NCBI RefSeq assembly: GCF_042646425.1
Contig: NZ_JBHRTR010000027.1
Coordinates: forward strand, 106,584 to 170,583
From: Marinibaculum pumilum
Lineage (GTDB): Bacteria > Pseudomonadota > Alphaproteobacteria > Ferrovibrionales > Ferrovibrionaceae
Direction of reading: 5' to 3'
Length of the DNA stretch: 64,000 nucleotides
The position numbers were made by a program, and so were the translations under genes. The stretch's first letter is position 1. Every line of letters starts with the position of its first letter. Positions 1 through 9,206 of this stretch are shown here, one piece after another. Under the pieces are notes generated by a model. It saw only the letters and a list, made by a program, of their open reading frames with translations, was not told the origin of the DNA and made no database searches.

Positions 1-201
1 GCCCGGATCGAGGTCGGCCAGGGAGAGGCGCCGGCGCTGGCCGAGGCGGCGGTGCAGGGCCTGCGCCGGCGCATCGCCGCCTATGACCGGCCGGAGACGC
101 CCTACCTGTCCCGTCCGCGCCCGCAATGGCGGCGGGAACCCGGCGACTACGACCATCTGGCGCGAGCCGCGGAATGGCAGGCGGAGGAGGACGGCGAATG
201 A
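1..201 (+). CDS. addB: AddB, 3' end of double-strand-break repair nuclease/helicase subunit (partial)
   Basis: This is the last 66 codons of a gene that begins before the window. The tail reads YLSRPRPQWRR, then GDYDHLARAAEW, which is the usual end of alphaproteobacterial AddB. AddB pairs with AddA to process double-strand ends for RecA loading. The stop codon overlaps the addA start by 4 nt (ATGA), so the two are translationally coupled. Only the C-terminal nuclease end is visible, so intactness of the gene cannot be judged. Confidence 0.85.
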   Translation, partial: ARIEVGQGEAPALAEAAVQGLRRRIAAYDRPETPYLSRPRPQWRREPGDYDHLARAAEWQAEEDGE

Positions 202-3200
202 CCGCCCCCCGGACCGGTGCCGTGCGCACCGGTGCGGCGGAGGCCGCCCGGGCCGGCATCGCCGCGCAGCGCAGCGCCGCCGACCCCGCGGCCAGCGCCT
301 GGGTCGCCGCGAATGCCGGTGCCGGCAAGACCCGGGTGCTGACCGACCGGGTGCTGCGCCTGCTCCTGGCCGGGGCGCCGCCCGCGTCGATCCTCTGCCT
401 GACGTTCACCAAGGCGGCGGCGGCGGAGATGGCGAACCGCCTGCACGGCCGGCTGAGCGGCTGGACGATGCTGCCGGAGCCGGCGCTGCAGGCGCAGCTG
501 CGCGACCTGCTGGGCCGGGATCCCGACCCGCAGACCTGCCGCGACGCGCGGCGGCTGTTCGCCGGCACCCTGGACGCGCCGGGCGGCCTGCGCATCCAGA
601 CCATCCACGCCTTCTGCGAATCCGTCCTGAAGCGGTTCCCGGTGGAGGCCGGCGTGCCGCCGCATTTCGCCATCGCCGACGACCCGACCGCGCGGGAGAT
701 GCTGGCCGCCGCCACCGCCCGGGTACTGGCAGCCGCGCCCGACGACCCGGAACTGGCGCAGGCGCTGGACCTGCTGGCCGACCGGGTCGACGAGGGCGGC
801 TTCGACCGCGCGATCCAGGAGCTGATCGGCAATCGCCGGCTGCTGCGCCGGGTCCTGCACCCCGCCGGCCCGGACGGTGCACAGGCGGCGCTGGACGGCT
901 TCCTCGGCATCACGCGCGCGATCACCGCCGACGCCCTGCGGCAGCAGTTCCTGGACGAGCTGCCGGCGGCGGCGATGCGGGAGGCGGCGGCGGTTCTGGC
1001 GCAATGCGGCAAGCGCGACGGCGAGCGTGCCGCGGCGATGCAGGCCTTCCTGTCCCTGCAGGAGGACGAGCGTCCGGCGCAGCTGGAGGCGCTCTGGCTG
1101 CAGGTCTTCCTGACCAAGACCCTGACGCCGCGGGCGGAGAGCCATCTGGCGAGCAAGAAGGCGCAGGACCTGTCGCCCGACCTGCTGGACGGGATGCTGG
1201 CGGAGCAGGCGCGCTGCACCGCCCTGCTCGACCGGCAGCGGGCGATGGCGGTGGCGGAGGCAAGCGCGGCGATGCTGCATCTCGGCGCTGAGATCCTGGC
1301 CCATTACGAGTTGGAGAAGAGCCGCCGCGCCGCCCTGGATTATGACGACCTGATCCTGACCGTGCGCGACCTGCTCGCCGCTCCGGGCCGCGCGCCCTGG
1401 GTGCTGTTCAAGCTGGACGGCGGGATCGACCATGTGCTGGTGGACGAGGCACAGGACACCTCGCTGGAGCAGTGGGAGATCGTCACCGCGCTGACCGCCG
1501 AGTTCTTCGCCGGCGAAGGCCGCCGGTCGGGCACCGAGCCGCCCCGCACTCTGTTCGCCGTCGGCGACGAAAAGCAGTCGATCTTCGGCTTCCAGGGCGC
1601 GGCACCGGCCGCCTTCCAGCACATGCGCCGGCGGCTTGCCGCGCAGGCCGGCGACGGCCAGCGCCCCTGGCGCGATGTCGACCTGGCGCTGTCCTTCCGG
1701 ACGGTGCCGCTGATCCTGGAGGCGGTCGACGCCGTCTTCGGGCAGGACGCGGCGCGCGAGGGGGTGGCGGAGGGCGATGTCCGCCATGCGCCGTTCCGCA
1801 TCGGCGAGGGCGGGGTGGTCGAGATCTGGCCGATGACCCGGCCAGCGGCCGGCGATACCGGCGCGTCGGCGGAGGCGGGACCGTCGGAGGAAGAGACACC
1901 CTGGGACGCGCCGCTCGATTATGTCCCGGCCGACAGCCCGCCCGCCGTCCTGGCGGGCCATATCGCCGCCACGATCCGCGGCTGGATCGACGGGCAGGAG
2001 CTGCTGGAATCGCGTGGCCGGCCGATCGCCGCCGGCGACATCATGATCCTGGTCCGCCGCCGCGACACCCTGTTCCGCGAGATCGTCGCCGCCTGCAAGG
2101 CGGAGGGCCTGCCGGTGGCGGGCGAGGACCGGCTGAAGCTGGGCGACAGCCTGGCGGTGCAGGACCTGCTGGCGGTGGCGCGCTTCTGCCTGATGCCGGA
2201 GGACGACCTGACCCTGGCCACGGTGCTGCGCGGCCCGCTCTGTGACGTCGACGAGGACAGCCTGATGGCGCTCTGCCTGCCCTGCGAGGGGCGGCCGTGG
2301 AACGGCCGGCTGTGGCGGCGGCTGCGGGCGGCGGCGGCGGAACGGCCGGAATGGCAGGCCGCGGTCGACATGCTGACGGCGGCGCTGGCGATCGCCGACT
2401 ATGTCACGCCGCATGCCTTCTTCGCCCGCCTGCTGGAGCGCGGCGGGCTGGCCCGCCTGCAGGCACGGCTGGGCGCGCAGGCGCGCGAGCCGGTTGAGGA
2501 ACTCGCCAACCTGGCCCTGGCCTATGGCCGCGCCAATGCGGAGAACCTGCAGGGCTTCCTGGCCTGGTTCGAGGCCGGCGCCGCGGAGATCAAGCGCGAC
2601 TTGGAGCAGGCCGGCGACGAGATCCGGGTGCTGACCGTCCATGCCGCAAAGGGGCTGGAGGCGCCGATCGTCTTCCTGCCTGACACCGCCGGCCGGCCCG
2701 ACGGCCGCTTCGACCCGCCGGTGCTCTGGCCCGAAGGGCCGCCGCCGGCCCTGCTCTGGGCGCCGCGGGCGGCCGACGATGACGGTGCCACGGCACAGGA
2801 ACGGGACCGCCACCGGCAGGGTCAGCTGGCGGAGTATCGCCGCCTTCTTTATGTCGCCATGACCCGGGCGCGCGACCGGCTCTATGTCTGCGGCTGGACC
2901 AACCGGCAGGCGCCGGCCGGCTGCTGGTACGACCTGATCGCCGCGGGACTGGAGGCGCTGGACGGCGCCGGGGAGGCGGCGCTGCCCTGGGGGGAGACCG
3001 CGCGCCGCTGGCGCAGCCGCCAGGTCGAACCCGCGGCCGGCGAGGCACCGACCGGCGACCGCCGGCCGGAGATGCCCCGCCTGCCGGACTGGGCCCGCCG
3101 GCCCGCGCCGGAGGAGCCGGAGCCGCCGCGGCCGCTGGCGCCGTCGCGTCCGGCCGAGCCGCCGGCGGCGATCTCGCCGCGCACCGCACCGGGACGCGAA

Positions 3201-3707
3201 GCACTGGCGCGTGGCCGGCTGATCCACAGCCTGCTGCAGCTGCTCCCCGACCTGGACCCGGACGACCGCGCCCCTGCCGGCGCCGGCCTTCTGCGGCGGA
3301 GCGTTCCCGACATCGATCCGGACCAAGCGCAGGCCCTGCTGGACGAGGTGCTTCGGGTCCTCGACGAGCCACGCTTCGCGCCCGCCTTCGGCCCCGGCAG
3401 CCGCGCCGAGGTGGCGCTGGCCGGCCGCACCGGCCGGGCCATCGTCTCCGGACGGATCGATCGCCTGGCGGTCGCCGCCGACCGGGTCCTGGTGATCGAC
3501 TACAAGACCCAGGAGGTGCCGCCGGACCGGGCTGCGGCGACGCCGGCGCAGCATCTGCGTCAGCTGGCGCTGTACCGCGACCTGCTGCGGCAGATCTACC
3601 CCGACCGACCGGTGCACTGCGCGATTCTCTGGACCGCACGGCCGGAGCTGATGGCCCTGCCGGACGGGCTGCTGGATGCCGCCCTGGCGCCCGAGGCGGA
3701 CGGATAG
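198..3707 (+). CDS. addA: AddA, helicase-nuclease subunit for double-strand-break repair
   Basis: A 1169-residue UvrD/PcrA-type helicase fused to a C-terminal nuclease, the normal length for AddA. The Walker A motif ANAGAGKT lies near residues 38-45. A Walker B-type VDEAQDTS follows around residue 415, then GDEKQSIFGFQGA (motif III region). Near the C-terminus are LYVAMTRARDRLYV (helicase motif VI) and a RecB-like nuclease core, GRIDRL then VIDYKTQ. With AddB it resects broken DNA ends in the cytoplasm. The ATG at 198 was chosen because it forms the ATGA overlap with addB; an upstream in-frame ATG at 126 would overlap addB by 76 nt and lacks family similarity. Confidence 0.95.
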   Translation: MTAPRTGAVRTGAAEAARAGIAAQRSAADPAASAWVAANAGAGKTRVLTDRVLRLLLAGAPPASILCLTFTKAAAAEMANRLHGRLSGWTMLPEPALQAQLRDLLGRDPDPQTCRDARRLFAGTLDAPGGLRIQTIHAFCESVLKRFPVEAGVPPHFAIADDPTAREMLAAATARVLAAAPDDPELAQALDLLADRVDEGGFDRAIQELIGNRRLLRRVLHPAGPDGAQAALDGFLGITRAITADALRQQFLDELPAAAMREAAAVLAQCGKRDGERAAAMQAFLSLQEDERPAQLEALWLQVFLTKTLTPRAESHLASKKAQDLSPDLLDGMLAEQARCTALLDRQRAMAVAEASAAMLHLGAEILAHYELEKSRRAALDYDDLILTVRDLLAAPGRAPWVLFKLDGGIDHVLVDEAQDTSLEQWEIVTALTAEFFAGEGRRSGTEPPRTLFAVGDEKQSIFGFQGAAPAAFQHMRRRLAAQAGDGQRPWRDVDLALSFRTVPLILEAVDAVFGQDAAREGVAEGDVRHAPFRIGEGGVVEIWPMTRPAAGDTGASAEAGPSEEETPWDAPLDYVPADSPPAVLAGHIAATIRGWIDGQELLESRGRPIAAGDIMILVRRRDTLFREIVAACKAEGLPVAGEDRLKLGDSLAVQDLLAVARFCLMPEDDLTLATVLRGPLCDVDEDSLMALCLPCEGRPWNGRLWRRLRAAAAERPEWQAAVDMLTAALAIADYVTPHAFFARLLERGGLARLQARLGAQAREPVEELANLALAYGRANAENLQGFLAWFEAGAAEIKRDLEQAGDEIRVLTVHAAKGLEAPIVFLPDTAGRPDGRFDPPVLWPEGPPPALLWAPRAADDDGATAQERDRHRQGQLAEYRRLLYVAMTRARDRLYVCGWTNRQAPAGCWYDLIAAGLEALDGAGEAALPWGETARRWRSRQVEPAAGEAPTGDRRPEMPRLPDWARRPAPEEPEPPRPLAPSRPAEPPAAISPRTAPGREALARGRLIHSLLQLLPDLDPDDRAPAGAGLLRRSVPDIDPDQAQALLDEVLRVLDEPRFAPAFGPGSRAEVALAGRTGRAIVSGRIDRLAVAADRVLVIDYKTQEVPPDRAAATPAQHLRQLALYRDLLRQIYPDRPVHCAILWTARPELMALPDGLLDAALAPEADG

Positions 3708-3838
3708 CGGCCCTGCGCCCCCGGCCCTGCACCCCCCGTCCCTGCACCCCTGGGGCGGGCGCTTGACCGGCGCGCCGGCGGTTCATACATCTGGACGTCA
3801 TGGCGGCATGCGCAGCGGCATGTCCCACCCATATGCCA

Positions 3839-3857
3839 CCGGCGGCCTTTCCGCCGG
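3839..3857 (+). terminator. Hairpin downstream of addA
   Basis: A 7-bp perfect stem (CCGGCGG / CCGCCGG) with a 5-nt loop sits about 130 bp after the addA stop. There is no long T-run, so it could be a weak terminator or a structured leader of trxA. The surrounding 3708-3954 stretch has no credible gene; its start carries a C-rich imperfect tandem of CCCTGCACCCC-like units. Confidence 0.35.
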
Positions 3858-3981
3858 CTGTGATCCACACCGCCGGCCGCCCGTCGCCCGCCATCGATCG
3901 GGCCGGCGGCGAGCCGGGGCAGTGGGGATCGGGACGGCAGGGGCGGACGCATCGATGACCGCCCGAGACAGCGAGGACCAG

Positions 3982-4302
3982 ATGGCGACGACCAAGATCA
4001 CCGACGACAGTTTCGAGTCCGACGTCCTGAACGCACCCGGCCCCGTGCTGGTCGACTTCTGGGCGGAATGGTGCGGCCCGTGCAAGCAGATCGGCCCCAG
4101 CCTGGAGGAGATCTCCAAGGAGATGGAAGGCCGCCTGACGGTGGCGAAGATCAACATCGACGACAATCCCCGGACGCCGACCCAGTACGGCGTGCGCGGC
4201 ATTCCCACGATGATGATCTTCAAGGACGGCAAGCCGGCGGCGACCAAGGTGGGCGCCGTGCCGAAGAGCCAGATCGTCAACTGGATCGAAAGCGCGATCT
4301 GA
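3982..4302 (+). CDS. trxA: Thioredoxin
   Basis: A 106-residue protein matching the usual thioredoxin-1 length and fold. The redox-active site is WCGPCK, preceded by VLVDFWAEW, and the cis-proline loop is RGIPTMMIF. It reduces cytosolic disulfides, such as those of ribonucleotide reductase and PAPS reductase, with electrons from thioredoxin reductase. The ATG at 3982 has a GAGG ribosome-binding site about 6 nt upstream and gives the standard MATTKITDDSF start; an in-frame ATG at 3955 would add nine residues. addA-trxA adjacency is common in alphaproteobacteria. A perfect 14-bp hairpin follows the gene. Confidence 0.95.
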   Translation: MATTKITDDSFESDVLNAPGPVLVDFWAEWCGPCKQIGPSLEEISKEMEGRLTVAKINIDDNPRTPTQYGVRGIPTMMIFKDGKPAATKVGAVPKSQIVNWIESAI

Positions 4303-4332
4303 CCCGCCTGCGGCAGCCCGGCGACACGATGC

Positions 4333-4377
4333 GCGGCGGCATCCCCCCGGCTTTCGGCCTGGCGGGGATGCCGCCGC
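4333..4377 (+). terminator. Strong hairpin terminator of trxA
   Basis: A perfect 14-bp inverted repeat, GCGGCGGCATCCCC at 4333-4346 and GGGGATGCCGCCGC at 4364-4377, with a 17-nt loop, lies 30 bp after the trxA stop. The T-run is short (GTTT). It separates trxA from the next gene. Confidence 0.7.
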
Positions 4378-4432
4378 AGTCGTTTCCGGTCGCGCCCGGC
4401 CGGTCCTGCAGCCGCCCCTCGGATCATCGCCG

Positions 4433-6088
4433 GTGAAGCTCGACGCCTTCCTGCGGGCAAGCGGGCTCAGCCTGTCCGCCTTCGCGCAGCAGGTCGGCCT
4501 CAGCGAGGCCGCCATCAGCCGCTACCTGTCGGGCAAGCGGACGCCGCGCGCGGACGCCATCCGCCGCATCGTGCGGGCGACCCGCGGCCGGGTGCAGCCG
4601 GAGGACCTGCTGCCGGTCCTGTCGGCGCAGGATGCCGCCCCGCCCGCCCCGAACCTGCATGACCCGGATCCGCCTGCGGGACCGGCCCCAGCCGGAACAG
4701 CGCACACCGGTAGGTCGCGCGCCGACGGCGCCGGGCTGGACGGCATCGACCTGATCCTGCCGGATCTGATGGCGGTGGAGCGCGGCAAGCGGGTCCCCGC
4801 CCGGGACCTGCCCGGCATCCGCGCCCGCGGCATCCGACTGCCGGAATCCATGTTCTCCCTCGATGCGATGGGGCGGAACGTGTTCGGCACCGGCATCGTG
4901 ATGGAGCGCGGCGACGAGGACCGGCCGGTGGTGCCGGTGGACGGCCAGCTGATCCCGGCCCCGTGGAGCGACGGCCGGCGCGCCGTGATGCTGATGACCA
5001 TGCGGCAGGAGGATGGCAGCCCGCATTTCGCCGATCCCCGCACTGCCCTCACCCGGGTGGCCGACCGGCTGGCCGCCGACGGGCTGGCCGCCAGCTGCGC
5101 GGTGGAACTGGAGTTCTACCTGCTGTCGACGGACCGCGACGGCGCGGGCAGGCCGCGACCCGCCGGCCTGCCACGGGCCGTGGCCGAAAGCGCGGCCGGC
5201 GAGGAGGCGCTGTCGACCCAGATCCAGGTGGCGGCCCTGCAGCGGCTCGACGCCTTCGATCCGGTGCTGTCGGAGATCGCACGCGGCTGCGATGCGATGG
5301 ACATGGTGGTGGAATCGCTCTGCGCCGAATACGCGCCCGGACAGTTCGAGGTGAACCTGCGCTATGTCACCGACCCGCTGCGGGCGGCGGACGAGGCGGT
5401 GCTGTTCCGTCACCTGGTGCGGCAGACCGCGCGCCGCCACGGCCTGCAGGCCACCTTCATGTCGAAACCCTTCGCCGCGCTGTCGGGCAGCGGTATGCAT
5501 GTCCATGCCAATCTGGTGGACGGCAGGGGCCGGAACCTCTTCGCCCGCGGCGATGCCGGCGCCAACCGGCCGCTGCTGCAGGCGATCGCCGGCGCGGCGG
5601 AGACCATGGCCGAGGGCATGGCCATCTTCGCCGCCACCGCCAATGCCTTCCGCCGCTTCGGCCCGGGTTCCTATGCGCCGGTTTCGCCCAGTTGGGGCAT
5701 CGACAACCGCACCGTTGCGCTGCGCATCCCCGGCGGGCCGGCGCGGTCCCGACGCATCGAGCACCGGGTCGCCGGCGCGGAAGCCAATCCCTACCTGGTC
5801 ATCGCCGCGGTCCTGGCGGGCATCCATCACGGCATCGAGGCCCGCCTGGAGCCGCCACCGCAGTCCCGCGGCGACGTCGCCGACGGGCGCCTGGGGCAGG
5901 ACGGCGCCCCCCTCCTGCCGACGGACTGGCCCTCCGCCCTTGCCGCGCATGACGCGGCGCGGATCCTGCCCGACTATCTGGGCCGCGACTTCTGGCGCCT
6001 GTACGGCCATGTCCGCCGGGCGGAGATGATCCGCGCGCAGGCGATGATCCCGGATACCGACTACCAGCTCTATCTCGACGGCATGTGA
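4433..6088 (+). CDS. Glutamine synthetase-family ligase with an N-terminal HTH domain
   Basis: A 551-residue protein. Residues 1-65 look like an XRE-type helix-turn-helix (SAFAQQVGLSEAAISRYLSGK). Residues 66-98 are a Pro/Ala-rich linker. From about residue 100 to the end is a glutamine synthetase catalytic fold of the PuuA/GlnA3 type: ILPDLMAVERGKRVP, the GSGMHVHANL substrate loop, and NPYLVIAAVLAGIHHGIE. Such enzymes ATP-dependently couple glutamate to ammonia or amines such as putrescine; the substrate here is not known. The start is a GTG at 4433 and no better downstream start would keep the HTH. It is isolated from trxA by a terminator. The HTH fusion is unusual for the family. Confidence 0.75.
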   Translation: MKLDAFLRASGLSLSAFAQQVGLSEAAISRYLSGKRTPRADAIRRIVRATRGRVQPEDLLPVLSAQDAAPPAPNLHDPDPPAGPAPAGTAHTGRSRADGAGLDGIDLILPDLMAVERGKRVPARDLPGIRARGIRLPESMFSLDAMGRNVFGTGIVMERGDEDRPVVPVDGQLIPAPWSDGRRAVMLMTMRQEDGSPHFADPRTALTRVADRLAADGLAASCAVELEFYLLSTDRDGAGRPRPAGLPRAVAESAAGEEALSTQIQVAALQRLDAFDPVLSEIARGCDAMDMVVESLCAEYAPGQFEVNLRYVTDPLRAADEAVLFRHLVRQTARRHGLQATFMSKPFAALSGSGMHVHANLVDGRGRNLFARGDAGANRPLLQAIAGAAETMAEGMAIFAATANAFRRFGPGSYAPVSPSWGIDNRTVALRIPGGPARSRRIEHRVAGAEANPYLVIAAVLAGIHHGIEARLEPPPQSRGDVADGRLGQDGAPLLPTDWPSALAAHDAARILPDYLGRDFWRLYGHVRRAEMIRAQAMIPDTDYQLYLDGM

Positions 6089-6179
6089 TACCACCGGGGG
6101 GCGGGGCCGTACGGCGGGCAGCGCCGATCCGTGACTTCGATGTCACGCCCCCTGCGAAACAGCAACACACGCCGCCGCC

Positions 6180-6222
6180 GGCCCCGATCTTCCGTCGCCG
6201 GAGCGAACCGGGGCCGTATAAT
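6180..6222 (+). promoter_or_regulatory. Putative promoter with overlapping inverted repeat upstream of the TPR gene
   Basis: A perfect TATAAT hexamer is at 6217-6222, 35 bp before the TPR gene start. The -35 region is poor. A 7-bp inverted repeat (GGCCCCG at 6180-6186, CGGGGCC at 6209-6215) abuts the -10 hexamer and could be an operator, or a terminator stem for the upstream gene. Confidence 0.4.
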
Positions 6223-6257
6223 CCTGTGATTCGGTTGAGGGTTCGGTTTCGGAATCG

Positions 6258-9206
6258 ATGATGGCAGCGCCAGCCAGCAGGGTCGGGACGGTCAACGTCA
6301 CGGTTCTGGCCTGTCTCCTGGCTGGCGGTCTGGGCCTGACAGCCGGCGCCCGCGCCCAGGACCCGCCCGAACGGTCGGTCGCCGCGAAAACCTGCCTGGA
6401 TGCCGATCTTTCCCGCGCCGCACGGCTGTCTGCCTGCGACCGCGCGATCTCCGACGCACCCGCCCCCGATACCAGCGCCGTCGCCCTGTACATGGAGCGG
6501 GCCGCCCTGCACCTGTCGGAGCAGGACGTGGCCGCCGCGCTGACGGACTATGACCGGGTGATCGCGGCCCTGCCCGGTTTCGCCCAGGCCTACAACAACC
6601 GCGCCCTTGCTCTCGGCATGACCGGCCGCGACCGTGACGCCCTGGCCGATCTGGACCGCGCGGTGGAGCTGGCGCCACGCAATGCCGACTACCTGTTCAA
6701 TCGCGGCCAGGTACTGCGCCGGCTGGGCGAGCCGGAGCGGGCGATCGCCGATTTCGATGCCGCCCTGGACCTCGCCCCTGACGATGCGTCGATCATGCTG
6801 CAGCGGGGCAATGCGCGGCGCGATGCCGGGGCGCTGGACGCGGCCCTCGCCGATTATGCGCGGGCGGAGCAGGCCGGCGCGGATGCGGCACGCATCGCCT
6901 ACAACCGCGGCCTCGCCTTGGCCCTGACCGGCGCCTATGACGCCGCCTGGCGTTCGCTGACCGCGGCCCTGGAACTGCGGCCGGACCATCCCCGCGCGGC
7001 CTACAATCGCGGCATCGTGGAAAGCTATCGCGGCAATCATGCGGAGGCGGTGACCGACCTGACCCGGCACCTGCGCATCCGGCCGGGCAGCGTCGATGCC
7101 CTCTATGCCCGCGGCCTGGCCCAGGCCGCGCTGGGCCGCGACGAGGCGGCGGAAGAGGATTTCGACACCGTCATCGCGATCCGCCCGGAGCGGACCGAGG
7201 CCTTCTTCCAGCGCGGCCTGGCCCGCCTGCGCCAGGACAAGGCGGATGCCGCCATCGTCGATTTCTACACTGTCCTGCAGCGTCAGCCCGACGATCCGGA
7301 AGCCTATCTGCATCGCGGCCTGGCACAGGCCTCCCGCGGGGCACATGAACTGGCGATCGCCGACTACAGCGCGGCCCTGGAACGCCGGCCGGAGATGCAC
7401 CGCGCGCTGTCCGCACGCGGCGACAGCCTGGCGGCCCGCGGCGAATGGCCGAAGGCGCTGGCCGACTACCGCAAGGCGGTGGCGCTGTCGCCGGCGAACC
7501 TGGCGACGGTGCGCCGGCTTGCCCTGGCCGAACTGGAGACCGGCGACCCGCAGCGTGCGCTGGCCCTGCTGCAGCCGGCACTGGCGGACGCGCCCGACAA
7601 TCCGGACCTGCAGCTGACCCGCGCCACGGCGCGCCTGCGCACTGGCGATGTCGAGGGCGCGCTGGCCGATGCCGAGGCGGTGCTGGCGGCACGCCCGCTG
7701 AACCTTCAGGCCCTGCGCCTGCGGGGCGCCGCGCGCAAGCTGCTGGGCGAGCCGGCGGCGGCGGTCGAGGACCTGACCGCCGTCCTCGAGCGCCTGCCCG
7801 ACGACAGCGATTCCCGCCAGCAGCGAGCCCGCGCCCTGGTGGAGCTGGGCCGCCACGGCGCCGCGGTCGCGGATTATGACAGGCTGCTGAGCGGCCGGCC
7901 GGGCGACGCAGAGCTCTACAATGCCCGCGGCCTGGCCCTGGCCGCGGCCGGCGAGCATGCCCGCGCGATCGCGGATTTCGATCAGGCGCTGCAGCTGGAT
8001 CCCAGCCATGCCGGCGCCTTCAACAACCGGGCCCTGTCGCACTTGCGCACCGGCCAGCTGGACCTGGCGCTGGCCGACTATGACCGCGCGCTCGGGATCG
8101 CGCCGGAGGAAACCGGCATCCGCCGCAACCGGGCCCTGGCGCTGGCGGCCCGCGGCGACTACGAGGCCGCCATCGCCGACCTCGACCAGGTAGTTGCCGC
8201 CAACCCCGACAACGCCCAGGCCTATCTGAGCCGGGGCGCGATCGCCGCCCGGCTGAACCGGCGGGACGCGGCGATGCGCGACCTCGATCGCGCCATCGCC
8301 CTGGCTCCGGACGATGCCCGCGGCTTTGCGGAGCGCGGCCGGCTGCACCTGGCACGGGGCAATGTCGCCGCCGCCCTGTCGGACTTCGACGCCGCCCTGG
8401 CCCGAGCCCCGGGCGATGTCGCATTGCGCACCGAGCGGGCGGCCCTGCGCCTTGCCGACCGCGATGCGGCAGGCGCGATCGACGATTACTCGGCGCTGGT
8501 CGACGCCGCCCCGACCGATGCCGGCGCGCTGAAACGCCGGGCGCTGGCCCATGCCATGCTCGGGGCCTACGGCGCCGCGGCCCGGGATGCCGGCCGCGCC
8601 CTGGACCTCGACCCGATCGACCGCGAGACGCTGATCCAGCGGGCGATCTACCTGTCTGCGCAGGGCGATCACGAGGCGGCGATCGCGGCCCTGGACCGGG
8701 CGGTGGCGCTGGACCCGGACGACCCGGTGGCCCTGCTGCGCCGCGGCCAGGCGAAGTTCCTGGCCGGCCGCATGGATCCCGCCGCCACCGACCTGTACCG
8801 CGCGCACGAGAAGGCGCCGGAGATCCCGGAAGCGGCGATCTGGCACTATCTGGCCACGGCGCGGGCGGGGCGCTCCGACGGCCGGGTGCTGCTGCAGCGG
8901 ATCGATGCGCCGGCGGACAGCTGGCAGGCCCCGATCGTCGAGATGCTGCTGGGCCGGCGCACGCCGGGCAGCCTCTACGAGGCCGACGGCCCCACGCCGC
9001 CGTCGCCCAACCGGTGGGCCTGCGACCGGGCGTTCTTCGTCGGCCAGCATTTCCTCGCCGAAGGCCAGCCTGACGATGCGCGGCCCTACCTGCAGGATGC
9101 GGAAGCCGCCTGCGGCCGGGAGAGCCTGCCCTACCTGGCGGCCGCCGCCGACCTGGAACGGATCGGCACGACCACCGATTCCGCCAGCACCGCGCCGACC
9201 AGGTAG
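6258..9206 (+). CDS. Large exported tetratricopeptide-repeat protein
   Basis: A 982-residue protein. An N-terminal signal peptide is apparent (hydrophobic VLACLLAGGLGLTAGARA followed by Q, residues 15-34). The rest is essentially uninterrupted TPR units of 34 residues (pattern A-YN-RG-AL---G----A--D--RAL-L-P), roughly 25 copies, ending about residue 860 in a Cys-containing tail. TPR arrays are protein-interaction scaffolds; no catalytic domain is seen, so the partner is unknown. It is likely periplasmic or outer-membrane associated. It sits between trxA and folC, which are near neighbours in many relatives, so it is probably an addition to that block. Its last 76 nt overlap the 3' end of the convergent folC gene. 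Confidence 0.75.
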   Translation: MMAAPASRVGTVNVTVLACLLAGGLGLTAGARAQDPPERSVAAKTCLDADLSRAARLSACDRAISDAPAPDTSAVALYMERAALHLSEQDVAAALTDYDRVIAALPGFAQAYNNRALALGMTGRDRDALADLDRAVELAPRNADYLFNRGQVLRRLGEPERAIADFDAALDLAPDDASIMLQRGNARRDAGALDAALADYARAEQAGADAARIAYNRGLALALTGAYDAAWRSLTAALELRPDHPRAAYNRGIVESYRGNHAEAVTDLTRHLRIRPGSVDALYARGLAQAALGRDEAAEEDFDTVIAIRPERTEAFFQRGLARLRQDKADAAIVDFYTVLQRQPDDPEAYLHRGLAQASRGAHELAIADYSAALERRPEMHRALSARGDSLAARGEWPKALADYRKAVALSPANLATVRRLALAELETGDPQRALALLQPALADAPDNPDLQLTRATARLRTGDVEGALADAEAVLAARPLNLQALRLRGAARKLLGEPAAAVEDLTAVLERLPDDSDSRQQRARALVELGRHGAAVADYDRLLSGRPGDAELYNARGLALAAAGEHARAIADFDQALQLDPSHAGAFNNRALSHLRTGQLDLALADYDRALGIAPEETGIRRNRALALAARGDYEAAIADLDQVVAANPDNAQAYLSRGAIAARLNRRDAAMRDLDRAIALAPDDARGFAERGRLHLARGNVAAALSDFDAALARAPGDVALRTERAALRLADRDAAGAIDDYSALVDAAPTDAGALKRRALAHAMLGAYGAAARDAGRALDLDPIDRETLIQRAIYLSAQGDHEAAIAALDRAVALDPDDPVALLRRGQAKFLAGRMDPAATDLYRAHEKAPEIPEAAIWHYLATARAGRSDGRVLLQRIDAPADSWQAPIVEMLLGRRTPGSLYEADGPTPPSPNRWACDRAFFVGQHFLAEGQPDDARPYLQDAEAACGRESLPYLAAAADLERIGTTTDSASTAPTR

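Noticed and set aside
147..3617. A 1156-residue open frame on the minus strand opposite addA
   Set aside because: It is a GC-bias shadow; addA on the plus strand has clear helicase and nuclease motifs, and the antisense product has none.
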